In this document: in pieces, positions 33,004-41,685 of the stretch
How positions within the stretch are numbered: the stretch's first letter is position 1
Layout of the letters: every line of letters begins with the position of its first letter
From: Bryobacterales bacterium
GTDB taxonomy: Bacteria > Acidobacteriota > Terriglobia > Bryobacterales > Bryobacteraceae
Reading direction: 5' to 3'
Assembly: GCA_016716385.1 (NCBI GenBank)
Contig: JADJWL010000011.1
Location: 62,001 to 126,000 of the forward strand
DNA: 64,000 nucleotides
The notes under the pieces: generated by a model
The model's database searches: none
Told to the model about the DNA's origin: nothing
Seen by the model: only the letters and a program-made list of their open reading frames with translations
Made by a program: the position numbers and the translations under genes

Positions 33004-34248
33004 TCACCTATCCGGATAGCGGATCTTCAGTTCGCGCCAGGGGGCGCCCGCGCGGCCGTTGTAGTCGAACATGACGCGCCCGGCGCGGATTGTCATGTCG
33101 CACGTCAGACGCTCGGCGCCCTCGATGCGTCCGCCGCGTGCATCGGTGAAGCCGAACTTGCCTTTCTCCAGACGCAAGACGACAACATCCGCTTCCGCAC
33201 CCACCGCGATCTGCCCCAGTTCCGGCCGGTTGATCTGCGTCGCCGGATTCGTGGTCGACATCCGCACGACTTCCTGCAGCGGCACTCCCATCGCCATGAA
33301 CTTCGACATCAGGCTGAGGATGTCGATCATGCCCGAGTTCATGGAACTGACGTGCAGGTCGGTCGAGATCGAATCCGGCCAGAAGCCCTGGCGCACCACG
33401 GGCTCCGCCAGACGGAAGTGGAAGCTGCCGCTGCCGTGGCCCACGTCGAACTTCACGCCCCGCTTGCGCGCCGCGTGCAGGTACTCGGCCACCTTGCCGT
33501 TCTCGTCCATGAGCGGCGCGGGCCAGCGGTAGAAGTGCGTGCTCATGTCGCCCGGACGCAGGATGCGCGACACCATCTCCTGATACGGCCGCTCGGGCAG
33601 GAAGTAGCCGAAGTCCACCATCACCGGAACACCCGCCAGATTGCCCGCTTCCACTGCTTTCTCGACCGACAGAAATGTCGGCGGCCGCCAGTGCGCCGTC
33701 TTGATCCCGACCACGACATCCTTGTGCGCCTTGGCCACTTTGGCCGTGGCTTCGGGATCGAGGTCGTAGGGGTTCTGTTCGACGTCGAAATTGGGCATGC
33801 CGACGCCGGTGATGTTGATCATGGCCAGCACGCGGATGCGCGATTGATCGATGATGTCCCGGCGGTACCTGGCGAAGTTGCGCCAGCCCGCGGTGCCGGC
33901 GTCGACCATCGTCGTGGTCGCCATGCGCGGGCCGACCTGGTCGGGAAACACGCTCGAGGCGCCGCCGAGGATGCCGCCATTCTCCAAACCGGGAAAAACG
34001 TGCACGTGAATATCGACAAGGCCCGGCGTGACGTACAGACCGCTCACGTCGATCACGCGCCGCGCCTGCGACACGTCAAGTCCCGGTGCGACCGCGGCAA
34101 TCCGGCCGTCCCGGATAGCGACATCGGCAACGCGATCCACCTGATTTTTCGGGTCGATCACGTGGCCGCCCCGCAGCACCAGGTCGTACGGTTGGGCGGT
34201 AGCCGTGAACGCCGCCGCCAGCAGGAAAAACGAGATTTTCGAGAGCAT
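33004..34248 (-). CDS. Secreted amidohydrolase/deacetylase-family metallohydrolase
   Basis: A 414-residue paralogue of the enzyme at 3548-4774, with signal peptide LSKISFFLLAAAFTATAQ. All metal-site motifs are present: LVDIHVHVFPG, DMSTHFYRW, DVGHGSGSF and STDLHVSS, plus TTNPATQ. It is probably a periplasmic hydrolase of a cyclic amide or N-acyl substrate. I start at ATG 34246-34248 because it gives a clean signal peptide; an ATG five codons upstream (34263) overlaps the previous gene, and neither has a clear Shine-Dalgarno. It follows the amidohydrolase-2-like gene, probably as an operon. Confidence 0.85.
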   Translation of the reverse strand: MLSKISFFLLAAAFTATAQPYDLVLRGGHVIDPKNQVDRVADVAIRDGRIAAVAPGLDVSQARRVIDVSGLYVTPGLVDIHVHVFPGLENGGILGGASSVFPDQVGPRMATTTMVDAGTAGWRNFARYRRDIIDQSRIRVLAMINITGVGMPNFDVEQNPYDLDPEATAKVAKAHKDVVVGIKTAHWRPPTFLSVEKAVEAGNLAGVPVMVDFGYFLPERPYQEMVSRILRPGDMSTHFYRWPAPLMDENGKVAEYLHAARKRGVKFDVGHGSGSFHFRLAEPVVRQGFWPDSISTDLHVSSMNSGMIDILSLMSKFMAMGVPLQEVVRMSTTNPATQINRPELGQIAVGAEADVVVLRLEKGKFGFTDARGGRIEGAERLTCDMTIRAGRVMFDYNGRAGAPWRELKIRYPDR

Positions 34249-34255
34249 CGCTGAG

Positions 34256-35155
34256 TTACACATTCTGTTTGAAGTACAGCTTCAACGCGGTCTTGCCGAG
34301 GATCCACTCCTTGTCTTCCTGCGTGAAGAACGGAATGACCTCCTTCATGATGAGCAGCTCGTGGAAGTTCGTAAACACCATGCGCCGCGGTCCGAACGAA
34401 TCGTAGACCTTGCGCAGGTAGGGCCACATGTCCCGGCAGGGCACGCGCTGCTTCGACGTATTGCCTAAGTAGGTCCGCACGTACACATTCGGGAAGCGTT
34501 TCAGCGCGAGGATGCGGTCGATGCCCTCGCTGTCGGGCTTCGCGATGTCGATCATGGCGAAGTGATCCACCACGACGTTCACGCCGGGAAAGCGTTGCGC
34601 CATGTCGCCAAGCTGGCTCAACTGGTGCGGCGCGAGGAAGATGTTGAACACAGCGCCGAGTTCCTCGGCCTTCTTCCAGAGCGGATAGCACACGGGATCG
34701 TTCAGCCACACGACGTCGCGATCGTAGATCGGGCTGAGCCGCATGCCCACCATGTGTTCTTCCTTGATGGCGCGTTCCAGGCGCGACGCGTTCTGCGGAT
34801 CGTTCGGGGGATAGAGCTTGTGTCCCACGAGCAGGCCGACGGCGGCGAACTTGTCCGGGTAGGTCTTGACGCACTGGGTTGCGTAGGAGTTGTCCCGCCC
34901 GTAGTAGCAGACGTGAATGATCACCGTCTTGTCGACGCCGTTGCGGCGCATCAGCTCGAGGATGCCCTCGGCCGAATACTCGTGCTGCGGAAGTGTGGAG
35001 CAGACCGATAGCTCCGGGCGGATCGGAAACGTCGGGCTATTCAGGACCCAGGCGTGCTCTCCGCCGTTCACGATCGTGTACGGCGACGGCTTCATCTGCG
35101 CTTGCACAACCGGCGCCAGCAGGGTTGTCAGACAGGATCTGCGTGTCATGGCCAT
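34256..35155 (-). CDS. Amidohydrolase-2 family protein with Tat-like leader
   Basis: 299 residues. The start MTRRSCLTTLLAPVVQAQ resembles a Tat or Sec leader; ATG at 35155 or 35149, two codons apart. The barrel shows amidohydrolase-2 (ACMSD-like) features: DKTVIIHVCYYGRDNSY, YPDKFAAVGLL, MVGMRLSPIYD, VVVDHFAMI and RMVFTNFHELL. The usual N-terminal HxH is replaced by EHAW, and the terminal metal-Asp motif is TNFHE, so metal binding may differ. Relatives are called TIM-barrel metal-dependent hydrolases. It is divergent from the quinoprotein gene and 7 bases upstream of the deacetylase-type gene. Confidence 0.75.
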   Translation of the reverse strand: MAMTRRSCLTTLLAPVVQAQMKPSPYTIVNGGEHAWVLNSPTFPIRPELSVCSTLPQHEYSAEGILELMRRNGVDKTVIIHVCYYGRDNSYATQCVKTYPDKFAAVGLLVGHKLYPPNDPQNASRLERAIKEEHMVGMRLSPIYDRDVVWLNDPVCYPLWKKAEELGAVFNIFLAPHQLSQLGDMAQRFPGVNVVVDHFAMIDIAKPDSEGIDRILALKRFPNVYVRTYLGNTSKQRVPCRDMWPYLRKVYDSFGPRRMVFTNFHELLIMKEVIPFFTQEDKEWILGKTALKLYFKQNV

Positions 35156-35200
35156 TCGGATCGTATCACGCAACGCCCGCACCTGATATGCTGGCTCGCA

Positions 35201-37057
35201 ATGGAGCACTGGGACCGGAGAACCCTTCTCACCGGCGGCGCGGCGGCAGCGTTGGCTGCCCTCCTGCCCGCCCCCTTGCGTGCCGCGGAGTCGCGCGGCG
35301 ATTGGGCCTACTACGGAGGCGATGAAGGCGCGACGCGCTACTCGCCGCTCGACCGCATCCGACGCAACAATGTCGGCAATCTGAAAGTGGCCTGGGTCCA
35401 CCGTGCGGGCGACGCCTCGCCGCGTACGACGATGGAATGCACACCGGTTGTGGCGGACGGCGTGATGTACCTCACGACCGCGATGGTGCAGGCGCGTGCG
35501 CTGAATGCCGCTACGGGCGAACCCATCTGGAACTTCAATCCGGCGCCGGATTCGCGCCGCGCGCCCGGCGTCAATCGCGGCGTCACGTACTTCGAAGACG
35601 GCAGGGACCGCCGCATCTACACCGCCATCCGCGACAAACTCTACGCGTTGAACGCCCGCAACGGGGAACCGGTTCGCAGCTTCGGCGACAACGGCATCGT
35701 CGATCTGACCGCGGCGTTCGATCATGACATGGCCGGCCTCGACTTCCGTTCCTCCAGTCCGCCGGTCGTTTTCGAAGACACCGTCATCGTGGGCGGCGGC
35801 GGTGGCGAAGGGCCGCGTCCCGCGGCGCCCGGGCACGTCCGCGGGTACGACGTCTATACGGGCAAGCGGAAGTGGATCTTTCACACGATCCCGCGCCCCG
35901 GACAGTTCGGCTATGACACGTGGAACAAGGACTCCTGGAAGCGCAACGGCGGGACGAACAACTGGGCCGGCATGACGATTGACCGCAAGCGCGGGTGGGT
36001 GTTCGTCTCCACCGGGTGCGCCGCGTTCGACTTCTGGGGCGGCGACCGCATCGGCGACAACCTGTTCAGCGACTGCGTCCTGGCGCTCGACGCGCGCACC
36101 GGCAAGCGCGTCTGGCACTACCAGACCGTGCATCACGATGTCTGGGACTACGACCTGCCCGCACAGCCGGCGCTGCTGACGATCCGCCATGGAGGACGCT
36201 CCCGCGACGTCGTGGCGCAGGTGACCAAGACCGGCATGCTGTTCCTGCTCGATCGCGAGACGGGAAAGCCGCTGTTCGATGTCGAAGAGCGGAAGGTGCC
36301 GGCGAGCGAAGTCGAGGGCGAAATGCTTTCGCCCACGCAGCCTTTCCCTGTGAAACCGGCGCCGTTCTCACGCCAGATCGTCAACGAAGATCTGGTGACC
36401 GACATCTCGCCCGAAGCGCGTGCGTTCGCCTTGAAGCGGCTGCGGCAACTGGAAGGCGGCGTCCCGTACCCGGCGCCGAGTCTCCGGGGCACCATTTTCT
36501 CTCCCGGCACGCTCGGCGGCGCACTCTGGGGCGGCTGCGCGTTCGATCCCGCCAGCAACCTGCTGTTCGTCAATTCGAGCGAACTGCCGAGCATCATCAC
36601 ACTTGTTCCAGGTAAGGAGGGCGATCCGTTCAAATTCAGCCACACGGGCTACGAGAAGTTCGTGGACCACGAGGACTACCCTGCTGTGAAGCCACCCTGG
36701 GGACACATGACAGCGATCGATCTGGCCACGGGCGAGCATGCGTGGCGCGAGATCCTGGGCGAGTATCCAAAGCTCGTAGCGCGCGGCAAGAAGAACACCG
36801 GGACGTTCCAGCTTGGCGGCGCCATCGCCACCGCGGGTGGCCTCGTGTTCGTTGCCGCCACGGCGGACGAGAAGATCCGCGCGCTCGACACGCAGAGCGG
36901 CAAGACGCTCTGGGAGCACAAACTGCCCCACGGCGGGTACGCCACTCCGTGCACGTACGAAGCGAATGGGAAGCAGTATGTGGTGATCGCCTGCGGCGGC
37001 GGCAACCGGCAGCGCACGCCCGCGGGCGATGAATTTGTCGCGTTCACGGTGGGGTAG
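35201..37057 (+). CDS. PQQ-dependent quinoprotein dehydrogenase
   Basis: A 618-residue periplasmic eight-bladed propeller. Tat leader (DRRTLLTGGAAAAL), then DWAYYGGDEGATRYSPLDRI, the common opening of membrane glucose or alcohol quinoproteins, then repeated W-motif blades (NLKVAWVHRAGD, GKRKWIFHTIPRPG, GKRVWHYQTVHHDVWDYDLP, GKTLWEHKLPHGGYATPCTY). There is no CxxCH, so electrons go to a separate acceptor or to quinone. Substrate probably a sugar or alcohol. The in-frame stretch before the ATG at 35201 lies in the divergent neighbour. TGATATGCT just upstream could be a -10 region. Confidence 0.85.
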   Translation: MEHWDRRTLLTGGAAAALAALLPAPLRAAESRGDWAYYGGDEGATRYSPLDRIRRNNVGNLKVAWVHRAGDASPRTTMECTPVVADGVMYLTTAMVQARALNAATGEPIWNFNPAPDSRRAPGVNRGVTYFEDGRDRRIYTAIRDKLYALNARNGEPVRSFGDNGIVDLTAAFDHDMAGLDFRSSSPPVVFEDTVIVGGGGGEGPRPAAPGHVRGYDVYTGKRKWIFHTIPRPGQFGYDTWNKDSWKRNGGTNNWAGMTIDRKRGWVFVSTGCAAFDFWGGDRIGDNLFSDCVLALDARTGKRVWHYQTVHHDVWDYDLPAQPALLTIRHGGRSRDVVAQVTKTGMLFLLDRETGKPLFDVEERKVPASEVEGEMLSPTQPFPVKPAPFSRQIVNEDLVTDISPEARAFALKRLRQLEGGVPYPAPSLRGTIFSPGTLGGALWGGCAFDPASNLLFVNSSELPSIITLVPGKEGDPFKFSHTGYEKFVDHEDYPAVKPPWGHMTAIDLATGEHAWREILGEYPKLVARGKKNTGTFQLGGAIATAGGLVFVAATADEKIRALDTQSGKTLWEHKLPHGGYATPCTYEANGKQYVVIACGGGNRQRTPAGDEFVAFTVG

Positions 37058-37118
37058 CGGTTGCCCTCGCAGGCGCAATGTTTCATGATGGGGGCAGGTA
37101 AGGAGGCAGGAGCGGCAT

Positions 37119-38378
37119 ATGGATTGGAGCAGAAGAGGATTCCTCGGCGGCAGCGCGGCGCTGCTGGCCAATTGGACGGGTATCCCGGCGTTCGGCAACA
37201 GCGGGACGAACCCCTATTTCGGCCTGCATCCTTTCATTGAGGCCAATCCGAAGGCGGTGTTCATCCGCAAGACGAAGGTAGCCGGCCGTCTCGACGGACC
37301 CGGCATGAAGGCCGAGGGCCTGGCTCTCGGGCGCCAGATCTTCAAGCCGCTGAACGACGCCGGCATTCCCGTTAGCCACAAGGTGGTGCTCAAGCCGAAC
37401 GTTCTCACGCGGCGCGAGGGCGGCCGGCAGGTCAACTGGGGCACCGATGCCGATTTCTACGAGGGTCTCATCATCGCCATGCGCGACGTGGGCCTGCGGA
37501 AGTTCCACTACGCCGAAGCGAACTACCGCACCTCCCGCTGGAGCGTGCAGTACGACGATATCCACGACCGCTACGGCGTCGAAGTCTGTGAGCCGCATCG
37601 CCGCGCCCGCCACTATCGCGACAGCTTCGAGATGAACTGGGGTCGTCCGGATGATGGCGTCGTCTACGCCCAGGTGCCGCACTATCCGCCGATCAACGAG
37701 CCGGACACGTGGCTGTTGAATATCGCGAAGTGGCGTTCGCACGGCATGTGCCTCACGCAGGCGTCGAAGAACCTTCAGGGCACGACCGTCTGGCCGTTCC
37801 AGCGCTTCTGTCCCGGCTGGGACATGGTGCTCGGCGTGCCGGATTGCATGAAGCCGTTCATCGGGGCGAACGTGGAGAAGCGGGTGCTCAAGTACTTCGA
37901 GAATCACAAGCGCATGGGGTACTCGCGCTATGACAGCCCGCACAACCTGAGCCCCATCCGCCAGGAGATCTGGGCTCATAAAACCTGCGACAACCTGAGC
38001 GTGCTCAAGCCCGGCCTCAGCATGATCGAGGCGATCTACGCGAAGAACGAAGATCCGGCAGATCCCGTGAAGGAGTTCCTGCCGAACATGGTGATGTTCG
38101 CCAAGGATCACTTCCGGCTGGACATCGTCGGACTGTGGCTCGGCGGCCACGAACCGGGCAACGTGAACTTCTACCGCACCGCCAAGGAGCGCGGGCTGAG
38201 CGACACGTTCAACCCGTGGGAAGTGCCGGTGTATGAGTGGACCGACGAGGGTCCGGTGCGCCGCAATCTCACCGACTTCCCACGGACCCTGCTCAAGACC
38301 TATTACCTGCAGAAGGAAGGCGAGCCGTTGTATCACATGGTCGACGAGCCGTTCGACTATGATCGCTACAAGCTGTAA
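37119..38378 (+). CDS. DUF362 domain protein with Tat leader
   Basis: 419 residues beginning DWSRRGFLGGSAALLANW, a textbook Tat signal. The rest matches DUF362-type proteins: VVLKPNVLTRREGGRQVNWGTDADFYEGLIIAMRD, DTWLLNIAKWRSHGMCLTQASKN, and a late LDIVGLWLGGHEPGN. No ferredoxin-type cysteine clusters are present, unlike some family members. The role of the domain is unknown. GTAAGGAGGCAGGAG precedes the ATG. It lies 61 bases after the quinoprotein and overlaps the beta-helix gene by 20 bases. Confidence 0.75.
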   Translation: MDWSRRGFLGGSAALLANWTGIPAFGNSGTNPYFGLHPFIEANPKAVFIRKTKVAGRLDGPGMKAEGLALGRQIFKPLNDAGIPVSHKVVLKPNVLTRREGGRQVNWGTDADFYEGLIIAMRDVGLRKFHYAEANYRTSRWSVQYDDIHDRYGVEVCEPHRRARHYRDSFEMNWGRPDDGVVYAQVPHYPPINEPDTWLLNIAKWRSHGMCLTQASKNLQGTTVWPFQRFCPGWDMVLGVPDCMKPFIGANVEKRVLKYFENHKRMGYSRYDSPHNLSPIRQEIWAHKTCDNLSVLKPGLSMIEAIYAKNEDPADPVKEFLPNMVMFAKDHFRLDIVGLWLGGHEPGNVNFYRTAKERGLSDTFNPWEVPVYEWTDEGPVRRNLTDFPRTLLKTYYLQKEGEPLYHMVDEPFDYDRYKL

Positions 38379-40017
38379 GCTGGCACTGTTCCTGGCGCTG
38401 GCCGCTGTGGCGCACGCCGCGGAACCGCGCGCGTGGGCGGTCCCGACGTTTGAGTCCCTCGGGCTCTATTTCAACCGCGCCGAACCTGGCGACGGCTGCA
38501 CGGTCCGCTACAAGTCCAGCGGCGCATGGCGCGCGGGCTACCCGCTTGTGTACGACCAGCGCGAGAAGCAGTACCGCGGGTCGCTGGTTCACCTGACGCC
38601 GGACACCGAGTACACCATTGAGCTTACTTCGGGCGGCGAGCGCGTCGAGTTTCGCGCCCGCACCCGCGGCGAGACCTTTCCCATCGGCAGGACCACTCAC
38701 CTGCCCGGCGGGACGGCTGACACGACGCTGACGATTCGCGAAGGCGGCGCCGCGGACGGCTGGCACCTCGTCACGCCCGCTCCGGGGACGAAGTACGTCA
38801 ACGACGTCTTCAATCTCTCCGACTACAACATCGTGGTCGAAGCAGATTATGTGATCCTGCGCGGCCTCGAACTGAAGAACGCCGGCATTCATGGAGTGCT
38901 GATCCGCGAGGGCGTGCAGAACGTCGTTGTCGAGGATAGCCACATCACGCTATGGGGCCGCGTCGGCGGCGCCCGGGTCTGGGGAGTGTTCACCGGCTCC
39001 GACAGCGCCATCTACGCGGAACGGGACGCCGGTCACCTCGTGATCCAGCGCAACCTCATCGAGCATCCACGCGGCGGCGCGAACGACTGGGAGAGCGGGC
39101 ACCCTCTCGGCCCGCAAGCCATCTCGCTAATCGATTCGCGCGGCGGGAGCATTATCCGCTACAACACAATCCGCTCGACCGAGGATCACGGTTTCAACGA
39201 CGGGATCGGCGGCGGCCAGAACTACAGCTTCAAAGGCAGCCCGAACCGCGATTCCGACATCTACGGCAATATCGTGTCGCACTGCTGGGATGACGCCATC
39301 GAAAGCGAAGGCGCGAACATGAACGTGCGCATCTGGAGCAACTACCTCCATCACACGTTCATGCACGTGGCCACGGCGGCGACGTCGATGGGACCGCTCT
39401 ACATCTTCCGCAACGTCTTCGGGAAGAGCCGCGTGACCCACCAGGATCCCTCCGGCGGCATGATGATCAAAACCGGGATGAACCACGTCACGATCGATGG
39501 CGAGCGAGTCAGCACAGGCCTGGGCTACCGGTTCATCTTCCACAACACAGCCCTGCAGCCCGAGGGCGCGCTCGATGTCTTCAGCAGCCACGAACTGCAC
39601 AACGCCGTCACGCGGAACAACATCTTCTACGCCCGCGGACGCACCTACCCTCAGGATCGCGGCGCCCCGCCCAACGACTTTCAGAACGACCTCACAGGCG
39701 GCTACCTCGGCGGCGGCTTCGTCAAGTCGATGTTTCTGCCGGGCGAGCGGCTCGAGTGGTTCCTCGCCCCAACGATGAACAAGATCCAGTGGGGCCGTGT
39801 GCCCTACACCCGTAACGGCAAGGAGTTTGCGATCACCGATCCGATGGTGCAGGCGAAGAACCCGGCGCTGGACACAGGAACCCGTCTGCCTGGATTCAAC
39901 GATGAGTTCACCGGCGCCGCGCCCGATATCGGAGCCTACGAAACCGGGCGCCCGCCATTGCGATTCGGCCGTGACATGGCGCCGGGATTCGCCCGCGCGC
40001 CGTGGGAATTGTACTGA
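38359..40017 (+). CDS. Secreted right-handed parallel beta-helix protein
   Basis: 552 residues. Signal peptide KLALFLALAAVAHAAEP, a beta-sandwich of about 100 residues, then parallel beta-helix rungs (YNIVVEADYVILRGLELKNAGIHGVLI, VQNVVVEDSHITLWG, HLVIQRNLIEHPRGG, SDIYGNIVSHCWDDAIES) as in polysaccharide lyases and glycan-binding proteins. No catalytic triad can be assigned with confidence. The ATG at 38359 lies 20 bases inside the previous gene, so translation is probably coupled. It likely acts on or binds a plant or microbial polysaccharide (inference from fold and neighbours). Confidence 0.75.
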   Translation: MIATSCKLALFLALAAVAHAAEPRAWAVPTFESLGLYFNRAEPGDGCTVRYKSSGAWRAGYPLVYDQREKQYRGSLVHLTPDTEYTIELTSGGERVEFRARTRGETFPIGRTTHLPGGTADTTLTIREGGAADGWHLVTPAPGTKYVNDVFNLSDYNIVVEADYVILRGLELKNAGIHGVLIREGVQNVVVEDSHITLWGRVGGARVWGVFTGSDSAIYAERDAGHLVIQRNLIEHPRGGANDWESGHPLGPQAISLIDSRGGSIIRYNTIRSTEDHGFNDGIGGGQNYSFKGSPNRDSDIYGNIVSHCWDDAIESEGANMNVRIWSNYLHHTFMHVATAATSMGPLYIFRNVFGKSRVTHQDPSGGMMIKTGMNHVTIDGERVSTGLGYRFIFHNTALQPEGALDVFSSHELHNAVTRNNIFYARGRTYPQDRGAPPNDFQNDLTGGYLGGGFVKSMFLPGERLEWFLAPTMNKIQWGRVPYTRNGKEFAITDPMVQAKNPALDTGTRLPGFNDEFTGAAPDIGAYETGRPPLRFGRDMAPGFARAPWELY

Positions 40018-40024
40018 CCGCCGC

Positions 40025-41197
40025 TCAGTTGCCGACCGCTAGAAGCGGTGCGTTGCTCGCCGTTCCTTCGATCGTCAACACAACGGCATGGTCGCCCGGC
40101 GCCAGCGCGGGGACCACGGCGTTGAGCTGGTAGAGACCGATAGCTCCCGGGGTCAAGCCCAGGTAGTCCACGCGGGCGGGCACGCCGCCCATCGTGCAGG
40201 TGAAGTTCCCCGCCACCCGGCGCAGTTCGCCCGGCGCCGGCGCGCCGGTCACCAGGGTTGTGCCGGCTTCCAGCGCGCCGCCACCCGTCAGGTAGATCAC
40301 CACCGTATCTCCAGGCCGCGCCGGAGATCCCGGCCCGTTGACCGCCCCGGACGGGTTTACGGCCACGACGCGGTTCGCGCCGTATTGGATCAATCCGGGC
40401 GCAACCGCAACCACCGGAACCGCCAGGGAAGGACTCTCAGAGCCGCCCACGCTGACGATCAGTTGCGCGGAACCGCCGGCCGGGATCTCCCAGGGCACCT
40501 GCGCGTTGATCTGCCCGGGATTCCCGGCGGCCCCTGGCGCGGCGTAGAACAACGGCATGAGGACGCCATTCAGTGTGGCGCGCGCCTCTCCAAGCCGCGT
40601 TGGGAGCGGTACGCCGGCCGCGCCTTCCGCCGTTACGGCGAGCCGCTCCCCGAACAGGCTGATCACCGAGCCGGGCACCGCCCCGGTCAGAAAACTGGCC
40701 GCGTTGACGACGCCTCCCGGAAAGACGACCGGCGCCGGACTACGCCCGATGCCGACCGACGACGCAGCCACCTCGATCGGCACGATCACGCCATCCGGAT
40801 CCGTCGATGCGGCTCCGGTCAATTGAATGGTGTAGGAGCCGGCCGGAGCGCCGGCGGCAGCCGTCCATTGGAGCGTCACGATTGGGCCGGAACCAAACGC
40901 GTTCCGGTTTAAGCCCGCCACCAGAAACCGGACCCGCCCCTCGGCCACCTGTGCCGAACTGGCGCTCTTGCCGGCATCGGTCGCGGCCGAACCCGCCGCT
41001 CCGGTCACACTGAGGACATTGGCCGGGAACTCCAGGTCAAACTGGATGCCACTGACCGAGGGACCCCGCGCCGTGAACAACACTTCGGCCGTCGCCGTGG
41101 CTCCCGGCGCCACCTCAACGCCGGGAACGAACAGCGTGTTCTGTGCCGCAGCGGGAAGCATCCACGCCAGCAGTACGACTACGAGTCTGTTGCGCAT
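40025..41197 (-). CDS. Secreted protein with cohesin domain and TIGR03437-type C-terminus
   Basis: 390 residues. Signal peptide ending PAAAQ. Residues about 20-150 form a cohesin-like beta-sandwich (VEVAPGATATAEVLFTAR, GIQFDLEFPANVLSVTGAA, VRFLVAGLNRNAFGSGPIVTLQW). Residues about 160-385 are the TIGR03437 region typical of Solibacter-type proteins (GVVNAASFLTGAVPGSVISLFGERL, NPGQINAQVPWEIPAG, RPGDTVVIYLTGGG, GLYQLNAVVPALAPGDHAVVL). It is the last gene of the cohesin operon; its AGGAGG Shine-Dalgarno overlaps the previous stop. Probably a surface or secreted adhesion protein. Confidence 0.85.
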   Translation of the reverse strand: MRNRLVVVLLAWMLPAAAQNTLFVPGVEVAPGATATAEVLFTARGPSVSGIQFDLEFPANVLSVTGAAGSAATDAGKSASSAQVAEGRVRFLVAGLNRNAFGSGPIVTLQWTAAAGAPAGSYTIQLTGAASTDPDGVIVPIEVAASSVGIGRSPAPVVFPGGVVNAASFLTGAVPGSVISLFGERLAVTAEGAAGVPLPTRLGEARATLNGVLMPLFYAAPGAAGNPGQINAQVPWEIPAGGSAQLIVSVGGSESPSLAVPVVAVAPGLIQYGANRVVAVNPSGAVNGPGSPARPGDTVVIYLTGGGALEAGTTLVTGAPAPGELRRVAGNFTCTMGGVPARVDYLGLTPGAIGLYQLNAVVPALAPGDHAVVLTIEGTASNAPLLAVGN

Positions 41198-41206
41198 GGC
41201 CGCCTC

Positions 41207-41671
41207 CTAGGAGCCCCCTCCGGGCCGGACCCGCAGTGTCGCGGGCGCCGAGCGCAGAGAGATCGGGTTGCCGTCGGCATCCGTACCGGTGACGCCGGTG
41301 AGCCGCAGAAGGTAGTTACCCGCGGCATCGGCGTTGAGTTGAATGGTGATGAGAGCGACTTCCCCGTCTCCGATCCGGTTCCGGTTGAATCCGATCAGCA
41401 TCAGGCGATAGCGGCCCGTGCCGGCCACTTTGCCGATCAGTTGCTTCTCCACCTCAGCCGCCGCTGGACCCACCGCAGCCGTCACTTCCATCACATCGCC
41501 GGCGAACTCGAAGTCCGCCTGCAGCCCCGTCAGGGCCGCGTCCTGCGCCGCCAGCCGGATCGCCAGAGTCACCGTGGTTCCGGGAGCGGCTTCCTTGCTG
41601 TCCAGCGTCAGGTCAGCCGGTGAGGCCGCGCCCGCGAAGAGGACCAGGACAATCAGAATGTTCCATAGCAT
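41207..41671 (-). CDS. Secreted single cohesin-domain protein
   Basis: 154 residues: a signal peptide (LWNILIVLVLFAGAASPA) and essentially one cohesin domain (DLTLDSKEAAPGTTVTLAIRLAAQ, TGLQADFEFAGDVMEVTAAVG, YRLMLIGFNRNRIGDGEVALITIQLN). Cohesins bind dockerins; the gene 14 bases upstream encodes a dockerin-bearing protein. AAAGGAG precedes the ATG at 41669-41671. It has no anchor, so it could act as a soluble adaptor. Second gene of the operon. Confidence 0.83.
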   Translation of the reverse strand: MLWNILIVLVLFAGAASPADLTLDSKEAAPGTTVTLAIRLAAQDAALTGLQADFEFAGDVMEVTAAVGPAAAEVEKQLIGKVAGTGRYRLMLIGFNRNRIGDGEVALITIQLNADAAGNYLLRLTGVTGTDADGNPISLRSAPATLRVRPGGGS

Positions 41672-41685
41672 GGGTGTCGCTCCTT

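Noticed and set aside
34256..36190. Amidohydrolase-2 gene extended to 644 codons
   Set aside because: The extra 345 N-terminal codons are antisense to the quinoprotein; a leader-like start exists at 35155.
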